A stretch of DNA of 64,000 nt from Pleurotus ostreatus/Saccharomyces cerevisiae fusant (taxonomy: Eukaryota > Opisthokonta). The DNA is taken from positions 1 to 64,000 of the forward strand of contig JAMQCK010000059.1 of NCBI GenBank assembly GCA_024196135.1, given 5' to 3'. Below the pieces are notes generated by a model. It was not told the DNA's origin. It did not search any database and saw nothing but the letters and a program-made list of their open reading frames with translations. The stretch's first letter is position 1. Each line of letters starts with the position of its first letter. Positions 46,478 to 56,888 of this stretch are shown here, one piece after another. Made by a program: the position numbers and the translations under genes.

Positions 46478-47135
46478 TTGCAGCAAGCAGGATGGGCACC
46501 ACTTTCGGGCTGGGGCGAGCTTTCATTCCTTTGCTTTGCAATGCTAGTCTTTCTCCGCCCACCTTCCATCAGATCCACTGGCTGCTGGCACCACTTGTAC
46601 GTCGTGCTTTGGATTGTGTGAGTCGCTCATGCATGTCTCCAGCCAACGACTTCGATGCTGAGGCAAGGTTCGAAGAGTCAGTGCATGTGGTCGTTGTAAG
46701 GCTGCACAATTACAAAGGAGAGGAGAGTGATTCGAGTGAGAAAAAAACGGGACACATGCATCAAGTGAAAGGTCCTGCCAGGACTCGAGTACATAGTCAG
46801 AATCCACTGTGATAACCGCTACACTACAAGACCATACTGGACTCTCCCTCATGAACACACGTAGGGCCAGGAAGACGTCTCAGCCTTCAAAATATGGCAG
46901 GAGTTCGACAGCAGAGGTTGCTGCAGGGCATGTAGCGCTTGGCAAACACGTCCTCCCCAATCGTTACTAAGTGGATATGCTTCACGGTGTGCGAGGAGCA
47001 CGATAAATGTAGCTTCGTCCCGTCTGGGGTCTATTGCATTGATGTCGGTTACATGCGCGCCATCTGCTACAGTAGGCTCTATACTTTTACAACATATCCA
47101 AAATACAGTTTTGATTCCATTCACCAAGCGCAGGT
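46478..47135. other. Gap with tRNA-like element
   Basis: Convergent gene ends. Apart from the tRNA-like stretch on the minus strand (46771-46833), I see no gene. Confidence 0.5.
46771..46833 (-). pseudogene. Degenerate tRNA-Gln(CUG)-like element
   Basis: On the minus strand the ends GGTCTTG and CAGGACC pair over all seven acceptor positions (one G-U). A D arm (GTGTAGCGGTTATCAC) and an anticodon loop with TTCTGA follow, as in fungal tRNA-Gln with anticodon CUG. The 3' side of the anticodon stem, variable loop and 5' side of the T stem are shortened: the whole is 63 bases where about 72 are expected, and the sequence before CTCGAGTCCTGG cannot pair to form a T stem. A deleted, probably non-functional copy fits best. 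Confidence 0.55.
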
Positions 47136-48793
47136 TTAGGCAACGCCGGCCTCCTTCACTGCCGCCTTGGCGCTGGCCTGCGCCTTCGCCGCCGCGGAGC
47201 GCTCGCTGGCCAGACGGATCGCCCAGGTGAGCTCGTAGGACTTGACAGCGTCTACACAAACAGGATTAGCACACATTCCATCCCTGCAAACAGTCACTCA
47301 CCCTCGTAGCTGCTCAAGATCGTCGCGTTCTCCGGGTCCTCCTCGATATCCTCGATGGTGTCGATCCAGTGCGAGACCTCGCTGAAGAAGGGGTCGTCGT
47401 CCGCGAAGCGGTGCACGGCCTCGTGGTCATCGCCGGGCTTGCGCACGTAGAGGATCGCCTGCTGGTACGGGTCGACGAGGCGCAGGCAGTAGCCGTCCGC
47501 GTACACCTCGAGCTCGCAAGAGTAGTTGTAGCCCTGGAGCGCGGTGAGGTGCGTGAACGAGCCGACGGCGCCGCTCTCGTATTTCCAGGTCGCGGAGGTG
47601 ACACGGGGGATGCGGTTCTCCGGCGGGATCGCGCTCTCGTCGATGGGGATCTGTGTGGTGCGATGTGAGCGAGAGGCAGATCAGACGATTCAAGGATACT
47701 GACCTTGCTGAGGTGACCGGCGTTCTCGTTCCACTCGAGCGAGTGCGCCATGACGGTGCTCATGTCGACGTCACCACCGAAGTAACGCGACAAGTCGCAG
47801 AAGTGGGTGCCCTGCTCGATAACCGGGCCAGCGCTCTTCGCCTTGTCCCACCAGTCCGGCTTCAAGATCGAGTCGTAGGCGTTGGCGTACCGTGCAATGG
47901 TGGCCATGACGGTGAGGTTGTTGTCCTCGATGATCTTCTTCATCATCTGGGTGGCCTTGAGGTAACGAAGCATGTACCTGGGGCACGATAAGACACAATT
48001 CCGTCCGAAAGCGGGGCTGATACCCACCCAACAGAGCAGATAGTGTTGGAGTCGCTGATGCGCTTCGCAATCTCGTAGCCCTCCTTGATCTCCTCAACCG
48101 GGCCAGTCGCGACGGGCTTCTCAATGAAGATCGCGACACCCGGGAAGTGCTCGAGGATCTGAACCTCAACATCGCGGCCCTTCTTGAGGGTGCCACGGAA
48201 CATCGGGGGCGAGCCGACGATGAAGGCCTTGGGGGCCTCCTGCGGGGTCATCGTCTCACGGAACTCATCGAGCGTCTTGCAGACGCGAGTGTTCTCGTAG
48301 GCGGACTTGACGAAAGAGTTGCACTTCTTCTTGAGCGTATCCTTCGCGCGCTCGGTTGCGGGGTCAATAAGGGCGACCACCTTCATGCGCGGGCCGAGCT
48401 TGCTGGAGGTATCTTAGCATTTGTAGAGGCCTCCTGAGTTGATCTACGTACTGCTCGAGACGGAAGGAGTGGTTCCATGGGCCCTCGGGCGAGCCTGCAA
48501 ACTGTAAATGACTGATCTCTGCGTGCGATGGGTCTTTCACGCACCGAACATGATGTTGCCGGCACCCACGAAGACGATGTTGAAGATGTCCTGGCCGCCG
48601 ATGTGCTCCGACCTGCAGATCACTGTCAATGCGGGGTCGCTCGATAACGACGCGCTACGCACTTGTCCATGGGGACGAGGCGGGAGGGATCGATGGAGGG
48701 GCGACGCGCCGAGTCGCGGCGGTCAGAGGGGCGGCGGGCAGCCTCGGAGGCGGGGCTGGTCATCTGGAGACCCGACATCGCGCGGTTGGGCAT
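47136..48793 (-). CDS. Gfo/Idh/MocA family NAD(P)-dependent oxidoreductase
   Basis: Rossmann-fold oxidoreductase of the Gfo/Idh/MocA family; many act on sugars or inositols, and the substrate here is unknown. The NAD site is NIVFVGAGNIMFGSPEGPWN (G-x-G-N), followed by MKVVALIDP. The family lysine is in IFIEKPVATG. The C-terminal sheet domain has GPVIEQGTHFCDLSRYFGGD, VTSATWKYESGAVGSFTHL and GYNYSCELEVYADGYCLRL. The tail is Ala/Lys-rich and ends AAVKEAGVA. In-frame ATGs at 48793, 48778 and 48763 lie before a basic stretch rich in Arg and Ser, and the later MDKSEHIGG is also possible; the first gives an unusual but open N-terminal extension. About six introns. Confidence 0.82.
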
Positions 48794-49331
48794 CGTGTCT
48801 GGGGGCGGGGTGAGCGATGGGCGGCGATCTCAGCATCGGGGAGAGCAGCGCGCACCAAATTTTCTGTGTGGGTTGTGGGGGCTGGGGGAGGAAAGATGGG
48901 AGTCGAGAGCAAGACTGGCTCGACGCGGGGGGCATAAAAACGGGGATGCACGTGCGGACACCCGACGTCATCGGTGGACGGGGCGAGTGAGTGTTCAAGC
49001 GCGCAGACGGCGCCCCTCGGCGCCCTCGCGGGGCGATGTGGACCTCGACTGACATACAATGGTCAAATTAGACAACGGAAGTGGCGCCCGCGCACGGTGC
49101 TCGCGGCGCTGCCGACGCGCTGCAGCCACGACGCGACGGTGGCGCCCCCTCGCCCCGCGCGCGATGTCTCCAGATAGCTCCAGATCCGTTTGAGGGTATC
49201 GATTTCGTTCTCGGCATGGGAATGCGAATAAAATACAATTGTTAGGGTAGTCCCACCAGTAATCCAGCGATATGTGTCAATGCCAATGCAGATGCAGGGC
49301 GGCCAGCGCGCGCCTGGCGCGCTCAGACTAG
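48794..49331. other. Gap between oxidoreductase and coiled-coil gene
   Basis: Holds the oxidoreductase promoter and the 3' end of the coiled-coil gene, both on the minus strand. GC-rich with overlapping meaningless frames; no convincing gene. Confidence 0.5.
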
Positions 49332-49827
49332 CTAGGCCTCCCGCGTCCGCTGCTGCTGCTGCTGCGCCTTCTTGGCCAGCTCGGCACGTCGCCGCTCCGC
49401 CGCCTCCAGCCGCTCCGTCATCGCCTTCAGTTGCTCGTTTAGCTTGTCGTTCTCCTCCGCGAGCTTGAGCACGTTGGACGCGCGCTTCGACACCCTGTCC
49501 GTCCTGCGATCGCGACTGTTCGTGAGCGCGCGCAACCGGGCCCGACGCGGAAACGCACTCTTCGGAGGGTGGTGTGCCAATGATGGACGCGAGATCCACG
49601 CCAAAGTCAGAGGAGGAGGAGATCTCGGGCAACAGCGGCTTCGGGAGCGAGTCCTGCGGTTCAGGCGCGGGGGACTCGTCGCGCGTCTGCGCGGGATCTA
49701 ACTGTCCCGATTGCGATTGGCGGTCTGCGCTACGCGAAGGTAAGCTCAACGCGTAGTGGGAATGCAAGGGGACGCACCGGTAGTATTGTTGCTGGTTGTC
49801 GCGGGGGTAAGCTGAGGATGAGTCCAT
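49332..49827 (-). CDS. Short coiled-coil protein, uncharacterised
   Basis: Small protein of about 130 residues from three exons. MDSSSAYPRDNQQQYYR is followed by a Gln/Pro/Ser-rich region with PEPQDSLPKPLLPEISSSSD and the motif DFGVDLASIIGTPPSEE. After a 55-base intron the C-terminal half is one long helix: SKRASNVLKLAEENDKLNEQ, then KAMTERLEAAERRRAELAKK and a poly-Gln end. The heptads with Leu/Leu/Leu/Met resemble a leucine zipper but lack a normal bZIP basic region. The exon join was chosen because it keeps both halves in frame. Possibly a dimerising partner or a fungal member of a small scaffold family; function is not known. Confidence 0.5.
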
Positions 49828-49995
49828 GGTCTCCGTTAACAACCTCGAGGTTGCCATCGACGTTCATCCCAGCACGACCGCGTTCACACGCCCCTATCAG
49901 CACTTGTCACTGCCGCATTTGGAAGGCGCGTCTCTTCATTGTTCACCGCGTCCGCCTCCCGCGACGCGTATGTCTCTCCGCAAAACACCTCGTCA
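49828..49995. promoter_or_regulatory. Bidirectional promoter, coiled-coil gene / PIG-Y
   Basis: 168 bases between two divergent start codons. No core element is obvious. Confidence 0.45.
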
Positions 49996-50355
49996 ATGGA
50001 CCCTGGGCTGGCAATCATAGCCGCTTCGTTTGCGTTCTTTGCGGTGGGGAGTTACTCCATCTTCTCCAGCGCCTTCCTACCCTTGACCGGCATCTCGGTG
50101 CGTGCATCAACACACTCGATGCCGACACGCTAACGCCTGTCTTTTGCTATCCCCTTCGCTCATCCCTCGTGCCGCTATCTATCGATATCACGCCTTCTCT
50201 CGACTCCTCTATTCTTCCTCGTGCTGGCCTTGCAGGTTCTCGACGCGCTCGCGCTCGACACGCACTACAAATACCTCGCGGTCCTTCTCATCCCTACGTC
50301 GACCTACTTTGTCATCGCGAACTGGGTGGGATGGCAGTACTATCAGAATTCATGA
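49996..50355 (+). CDS. PIG-Y-like subunit of GPI-GlcNAc transferase
   Basis: Tiny two-helix membrane protein of 73 residues from exons 49996-50097 and 50236-50355. It resembles PIG-Y (about 71 residues in human; Eri1 in yeast), a small subunit of the enzyme that makes GlcNAc-PI, the first step of GPI anchor synthesis in the ER. TM1 is GLAIIAASFAFFAVGSYSIF; TM2 is YLAVLLIPTSTYFVIANWVG, with the family's LL-x-P-x4-Y-x-F-x3-W pattern and an aromatic/polar end QYYQNS. The intron of 138 bases is longer than its neighbours. Identification rests on size, topology and the second helix pattern, so it remains a moderate call. Confidence 0.6.
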
Positions 50356-50552
50356 CTGTTGCTTCGAGGCCGTACTATACATCTGCATGACCTATGCCAT
50401 TGACCTCGGAGACAGCCAGCCCGTGATCATGATCTCAAGACGGGACTCGTGTTTCTATACAGTACAGCAAATACAGGTACAGGTGCAGTATAATACATAC
50501 ATCGTCTTTCATGCACGCAAAGCAGACAAGAGGACCACGTTAGGAATCGTAA

Positions 50553-53500
50553 TCAACGACCAGCCTTGAGCAAATCCCTCAAGTTGTCCGAAATAACAGG
50601 CAGATTCACCGCCAGCACCTTCTTCCCCTCGTCCTTGTCCTTCGCGTCGTCGTTCTTCTTCGCATCACCAGTCTTCTTCGTGTCTTCGTCCTTCTTCGCA
50701 TCACTCGCGTCCTGAATCTTGCTCTCAGGCTCGTCCGCCGCCTTCTTCTCCGCCTCCGCACCTTCAATAGACGAGATGCTGCCCGCTGATTTGCTTCCCA
50801 ATGTAGCCCGACGCCGCAGGTTACTACTCGACGCACTGATCTCCTCCGCCTTCCTCCTATCGATGTCCGCAATCAACTGCGCGAACGATAGGAATAGCAC
50901 CTCCGCTTGCGCCAGCGTCGAGTCCAGCTCGATCGTCATGCTCAGGTCGTTGCAGTACTTGAGGATTTCGTCGAACTGTGAAGGCAGTAGTCAGCACAGA
51001 CACTTGCCATGTTCACGGCGAGACAAACAACGCACCTCCACCAAATAGCGCAGAATCACATCCCTGTGGCTCTCGAGGACGGCGAGGGCGACGAACAGCA
51101 CAAATTCGTTGCTGTAGTAATCCGTCCAGAGAACCTCCCATAGCCGTAGGACATCGTCGAAGGGGAACTCGCGCTTGAACGCGATGAGTACCCAGCGGAA
51201 GCAGAAGAACAGGTTAAGCGCGTCGGTTTTCTCTGCGAGGCGCATAAGATACGTGAGCATGGCTTAAGGAGGGGATGTGCGTACCGAGATGCCTGTATAG
51301 CTCCGGATCCATGACTGCGATGAGGTCTTGCAGCGTCGAGAGCTGGCGCTTCATGCCGCTTTGGTCGCGGAGGAAGTTTTGTTTCTGCATGACATCAGTA
51401 CAAGGTCATCAACGCAACGATGAATGCAGACTACCATCCGGTTCATGACCTCGACGAAGCACCAGAAGACGAGCTCTTCCTCTTCCGGACCCATGACCAC
51501 GTACAGCGGCGCGCAGAGATCAGACATGCCCTGGACGTACCCTGTAACCCTATCAACACCTATACAAACAACAATCGTTGTTCCTACTCACCGAGCTCCT
51601 TTTCGTAGAAGTTGTAGGTCAAGAGAATGCCCGCCATCCGGTCAATGTGCTCGTTGCTTGGTGACTGCGCGCCAATATCCGCGGTCTGTGGTGATATCGT
51701 CGATACCCTACGCTGGCGCTTCACGTCTTCGGGCGAATGCGCAGACGAAAACAGAGGCTGCGTGCGATCCGTTCTCCGGCAGTCGACGTCGATGCGATGT
51801 CGCTCCTCGACCACCTGCGGCAGGTCGTACACCTCCGCATTTCCGCACCATTCATTCTTGATTCGGTGGTACTCCCGCCTGCAAACCCCAGTTAGCACAC
51901 AGTCCCCTCTTCAGTCAGTCAAAACGCACATCTTATCATGCCACCTCGCCTCCCTCTCCGCCCCGTCCACATCCCACTCGTACACACCCAACAAGAACGG
52001 CCATATCCTTCTCCTCAGCGTGCCCTCCTTCATAATCCCCCTCCTAAACACCTCATGCTTCACCTCCTCAATCCGCACCTTCGGCCGCCCGTCCGGCGCA
52101 AACCACCGCTTCCACGTCTTCTCGTCGACCGGGTGCGCAGGATCACGGCTCGTCTTCGGCGTGGGGAGGTTCGAGGTGGAGTGCAGGAGCTCGAAGATGC
52201 CGAGGCTGGAGGTCTCCTGCGCGAGGTCGCCGCCGGAGGAGGGGATGGCTTGGGCTTCGCGCCGGCGGGCGCGCTCGCCCTCTTCGGCGACGATGCGCGC
52301 CCAGCGGGCGAGGTAGACGCGGGCGCTCTCGAACTCGCCAACGCCGCCCTTCTCGACCCAGCTGCCCCATTCGCGGGACCACTCGCCGTTCGCGTTGACG
52401 AAGGTCTTCACTGGGTCAGGCAAGTGGGGTACGATGGGCTTTGCGAGGGGGTGGGACAAAATATTCTGCGCTGCATGCCTTGTCGCCCGCGTAATATTCG
52501 AGAACGACTGCAACAGCGCCGTCCTCGCTTGTGACGGCGACTGTCCCGCCCCATTCGGCGCCGTCGGTGCAAGGGACCTATGCAGCACAGACGATCTTGC
52601 CGAGTACGGATTCGGGCTTAGATTGGGCTGCGAACTGGAAACAGACAGAGGGCGCGGTCGGCGATGCGCAGGGACGGGCGAGTGAGAGTTGGCGTACGAG
52701 GACTGGGCGAGGATGTCGTCGACGGCATCGTCGTCGAAGATCTGTGTCGTGTGCGTCTCGATGTCCTGCCGCGAGGGGTCGACGAGATATAGGGAGGGCT
52801 GGAGGTTGGAGCGCAGGATGTGCGCGTAGGAGCGAAGGCGCGCTATGAGGTCTTCGCCGCCCCATGAAGTGCCAGTGCGCGAGCCGGATGGTGGGGAAGG
52901 TGCAGCGGGAGGTGGATACGAAGCGAGGCTGTTGCGCTTGCGACGTGAAGACGGAGAAGATGCGGATGGTGGGGTGGGGAGGCTGAAGGAACGGGACTCG
53001 TCGTCGTGAAAGTGCAATGTGGGTAGCGTGTCGCCGTTAATAAGGTTGATGGCGATAGAGCCGTCTATACAATGGTCAGAGCGGGCAGATGATCGTGAGA
53101 TGCGACGTACACCATGACGAAAGGCTCGGTGGGTGTGCAATGAGACTGTAGATGGAGGTCAAAGGAACAGAGAAGGCGTACGACTCCGGCTTCTGCGACG
53201 GTAAGTCGATGAGAACAATGTCTGATGCATCGTCAGTGTGCGCCCACATTGATGAACACGCTACACACCTTCATCAAGCTCGTCCAACGCCGCCTGCTCT
53301 TCGATCTTGACGAACTTGTCCCACTCGCCAGAGCCTCGCTCGTTCAGTAGGCTTTCTGGGAGCCACGCAAGCAGGTATATGGGGTTTACTGCTTCCTACA
53401 GTACGCGTCAGCCTCACCGCCGTACAAGATCACTGCACACGCACCCGCTTTACCAGCGCGACGAAGCCCGGGATGTTATCGCGCGCGTACGCCGTCGGAT

Positions 53501-53708
53501 GCACATACACCTTCGACTTCGTATACACCAGTCGATAGTGGTCGTCCTCCGGGCTCTTCTTGCCCACAGGTGGAGCAGCATCTGCATGCTGGATCTCAAC
53601 CATCGAGCCGGTCTAGCACATTCGGTTAGCCTTGCGCACTCTGCTGCAACGCGGTTTCAGACGCACCGAGGAGCTGTCTAGCGAGGACGGGAGGCCCGTG
53701 GCGGTCAT
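50553..53708 (-). CDS. GYP7: Gyp7-type Rab GTPase-activating protein (TBC domain)
   Basis: GTPase-activating protein for Ypt7/Rab7-like GTPases in endosome-vacuole traffic. The start at 53708 gives MTATGLPSSLDSSSTGSMVE. The N-terminal region (about residues 15-330) includes KSKVYVHPTAYARDNIPGFV, the Gyp7/TBC1D15-type domain that recognises Rab substrate. The TBC domain begins at GIMKEGTLRRRIWPFLLGVY. The arginine finger is in IDVDCRRTDR (IxxDxxR), and the glutamine finger follows across an intron in a GYVQGMSDL-type block; both catalytic residues are therefore present. The core ends with NEFVLFVALAVLESHRDVIL. A Lys/Asp/Glu-rich low-complexity stretch precedes the end NLRDLLKAGR. About nine introns. 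Confidence 0.87.
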
Positions 53709-54182
53709 TGCTGGATCTTATACTGCAGAGGACGTGCTGTGCCGCAGGTGCGCAGTGTGCCGGACTGGGTAAGGACCTGGAGGCCGGGGATGATGAATGG
53801 CAGAAGCCGCCGCGCCACCCAGATCTTCGGGCTGCAGGAGATGACGGAAACGGAGTCAAGGGCTGAGAGGTACGCAGATCTCAGGCCCGCAGTTCTGAGA
53901 CCGGTGTATATTCGAATGTGAAGGAAGAGAGGCAAGCGTACTGTACGTGCTCGCAAGCCGGGGATTGCCTTGTCGGCGCAGCCGGCGACTCAGAGCGGGG
54001 CACGGCCCGCCACCGATGACGCTTCGGCAACTGCCGCGGGGCCGGGCGCTTGATTTGCTTCCGCGTTTGTTCAACTTCACTTCCTCCTGTTTCTCGCTTT
54101 CGTCTCTTTTTCAGTCATCGTTCTCTCTCTCAACCTAATTCACTCGCCGGACGACACATCTACACTCTCACTCTAATACGCC
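53709..54182. promoter_or_regulatory. Divergent region, GYP7 / aprataxin-like gene 1
   Basis: 474 bases between two start codons. Pyrimidine-rich (TTC/TCT) sequence at about 54060-54150 precedes the plus-strand start, as is common for basidiomycete promoters. No gene is seen. Confidence 0.5.
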
Positions 54183-55290
54183 ATGGCGGACAATTGGAAG
54201 ACCGTTCTGCAGCGCTACGCCGAAACGGACCCCAAGCAAATACCCGATGCCATCCTCTTTTATGCTACGGAGCACAATCTTGTCATCTTCGACCTATATA
54301 ACAAGAGCATCTTTCACCTCCTGATTATTCCTCGCACGCGACCGCCGCACTATACCGCCGCCAGACTCAAGAACCTGCGCACGCTCTTCCAAGGCGACAA
54401 GCAGCGCGCCAAGGAGCTCATCGACCACATGAAGGAGGACGCCGAGGAGCTGATCAAGAAGATAGAGGCGTGGATGCTGAAGCATTATAAGCTCAAGTGG
54501 GATGTGTGGGTTGGCTTCCACGCAGTTCAGAGCTTGGAGTGAGCGCCTTTCATCATTTTCCTCGCGTTTATTCAACCTTGAGCGCGTGCAGCCATGTACA
54601 CCTCCATGTCATCTCTGCCGACATGCAGTCGGAGCACTTGAAGAACAAGAAGCACTACAACTCATTCCATCCCAAACTCGGCTTCTTCATCCACCTCGAC
54701 GACATCCTCGACTGGTTCGAGGCTGTGCCTAGCGTTTGGCGCAAGGTGAGGCGCAGATATATCCCTTTGTCTTGCGTGCCAAGTTAACGGCGCCCCAGAA
54801 CATCGAACTGAACCCAGCTTTCTTCGAGCCTCTGCTGAAGAAGGACCTCGAGTGCTACTACTGCTACGAGGAGTTCAGGAACATGCCCCAGCTTAAGAAG
54901 CATCTGAAGGAGCACTGGGAGAAGCTCAAGGCGGCAGGCATTGCGCAAGCACAGCGGAAGAAGAAGTTCGATGAGATGATGCAGGCCTCGAAGAAGAAGA
55001 AAGAGGAGGAGCAGAAGAAGAAGGAGCAGGGGAAAGGCGCCGCGGACGGCGATACGGGCGTCGAGGATGGTGGCGAACCGGAGACGGGGACGCCCGGGAG
55101 CAGTGGGGAGGATGGTGGGACGGACACGCCAAAGAAGACTGCGGAGAGCGAGCTGGGTGCCCAGGGTCAGGGTGGGAAGGACGGCACGCCCAGCAAGCGC
55201 CCGAGCGCCGAGCCAGCGCCCGAGGACAGCGAGCCGCCTGCGCAGAAGCGGACGCGGCTGCAGGATCCCGACCCCTCGTGGCAGTTCTGA
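54183..55290 (+). CDS. Aprataxin-like protein, copy 1 (HIT domain intact)
   Basis: Aprataxin/Hnt3 family enzyme, which removes AMP from abortive DNA ligation intermediates. The start at 54183 gives MADNWKTVLQRYAETDP. The N-terminal HIT fold includes FHLLIIPRTRPPHYTAARLK and KLKWDVWVGFHAVQSLD. After a 53-base intron (54539-54591) comes the histidine triad HVHLHVIS, whose middle His is the AMP-accepting nucleophile in this family. SEHLKNKKHYNSFHPKLGF follows, then a C2H2 zinc finger of pattern C-x2-C-x12-H-x3-H (LECYYCYEEFRNMPQLKKHL). The C-terminal tail is Lys/Glu-rich, then low-complexity Gly/Pro/Ser with a basic KRTRLQDPD end. Directly followed by a diverged copy in the same direction. Confidence 0.88.
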
Positions 55291-55647
55291 GCACTGTACC
55301 ATTATATTTCTTGGATGCAACCTGATTTCCTAGAAATCTTCCTGTCGTCTGCACTCCGCACAACCTCAAATCCAACTTCCAAGCTCAATAAGCCTCAAGG
55401 TGGCATTCCCCTCTTCTACACCGAACTGGACTTCGCCGATGACTCATAACTACCATTCAAGAACTCTAGCCTCTCAAAGCGACGGCTCGCTCGGCGTGCA
55501 AGACGTACGGCATCTGCCGTTCGGCCTGGTTTATCTTGCGCTCGCCTTTGTGCCACCTCTCGTCCACTTCTCTTTCGCTCTCGACGACCCAGGAGTACCT
55601 AAGCGCTCTCTTCTCTCTTGACGCCACTGCCAGGCTCACTCTCCACG
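55291..55647. other. Gap between the aprataxin-like copies
   Basis: 357 bases holding the 3' end of copy 1 and the promoter of copy 2. Pyrimidine-rich at 55530-55620 like the promoter of copy 1. No further gene. Confidence 0.5.
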
Positions 55648-56536
55648 ATGGCCGCCAACGACTGGAAGACCGCCTTGCAGACCTTCGCTGCACTCCCCGA
55701 CCCCAGCATCCTGCCCAAGGACGTCTACCACAGTCACTCCGACCACACCATCACGCTCTACGCCCAGTGGCCAAAAAGCACGTACCACATGCTCGTCATC
55801 CCTCGCATCCGTCCGCCTTTCACCGCCGGCAGGCTGCTGAACCTCCGCACTCTCCTGCACGGCGACAAGAGGCAGGCCGAGGAGGTCATCGACCAGCTGA
55901 ATGACGATGCGGACGAGGTCGTCGAGTGGATCCAGGAGCAGATGGACAAGAAGGAAGGGTATAGGTGGAATGTCTGGTTGGGCTTCATGCCGAACCCGAG
56001 CGTCAAGTGAGTATAAGGGCGCCTTTCAACAATGTGGACGGGATTACTCACGATTGTTGCAGCCATCTCGCCCTCCATGTCGTCTCTGGCGACCTCGTCA
56101 GTGAACACATGAAGAACAAACGGCACTACAACGAATTCAACCCCAAGAGCGGGTACTTCATCCGCCTCAAGCATGTCCTTGAGTGGTTCGAGGCCGATGC
56201 TCCGGGATGGTGGGAGATGGTACGCACCTGCATCACTGTCTCCGTAGATACAAGGGACTTACCTGCAGCGTATAGGTGACTAGGCTCGACCCTGTGGAGT
56301 ACGAGAAGAAGCTGCAGGAGCCGCTTGAGTGCTTCGCTTGCAACGAGGACTTTAGGACCATGCCCCGCCTGAAAGCGCATCTCAAGGAGCACATGGAGAG
56401 GACCAAGGAGAGCGAGCTACGGAGGATGGAGAGCAAAAAGCGAATTGAGCGTGCGTTCGAGGCGTTTAACAAGAAGAAGATGGAGGCGAAGGCGCGGGAG
56501 AAGGCCCTCGAGGATGCTGGTAGTTCCAGCGAGTAG
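55648..56536 (+). CDS. Aprataxin-like protein, copy 2 (nucleophilic His replaced by Ala)
   Basis: Diverged tandem copy. MAANDWKTALQTFAALPDP matches copy 1 closely, as do STYHMLVIPRIRPPFTAGRL and YRWNVWLGFMPNPSV. After the intron ending at 56062 the triad reads HLALHVVS: codons CAT CTC GCC CTC CAT at 56064-56078, so the central catalytic His is Ala (56070-56072), where copy 1 has CAC. HMKNKRHYNEFNPKSGYF and the zinc finger (LECFACNEDFRTMPRLKAHL, C-x2-C-x12-H-x3-H) are retained. The basic helical tail is shorter, ending DAGSSSE, and lacks the low-complexity end of copy 1. No stop or frameshift, so it looks selected but probably cannot form the AMP-enzyme intermediate. Confidence 0.85.
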
Positions 56537-56888
56537 AGCATCGCTAGAGATGCGAGATAAGGGGATGCTGAAGGAGCGCAAGGACGCGACTGGTGCGTCG
56601 AAACAAAGGAACGTCGTCTGGTAGAAGGCTGCAACATGTACTGTATCTCTTGAATCTACTTGCTCGCACATCGTCGCATGTCCGAGGTCCAGTGGTGACT
56701 CACCGCAACTCAAGCAAACAAACCGGCGAAACGCGATCGGCCAGGCAGGGCCGGCGCCACACAGCCACTGAGCCGTTCCCACCTCCGACCGTTCCGTGAC
56801 CGTTCCGTTCGCGTACTCTTGTTGTTGTCTTGCATATCGCCTCCTCTCCTTCCCCCATCTGCGCTTTCCCTTCCCCTTCGCCTCAGCC
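56537..56888. other. Gap upstream of the UPF0658-like gene
   Basis: 352 bases. The 3' part is T/C-rich and probably the promoter of the gene starting at 56889. Nothing else is recognised. Confidence 0.45.

Noticed and set aside
49063..49330. Continuation of minus-strand frames downstream of the coiled-coil gene
   Set aside because: Lies after the stop at 49332-49334 and is out of phase with the modelled gene.
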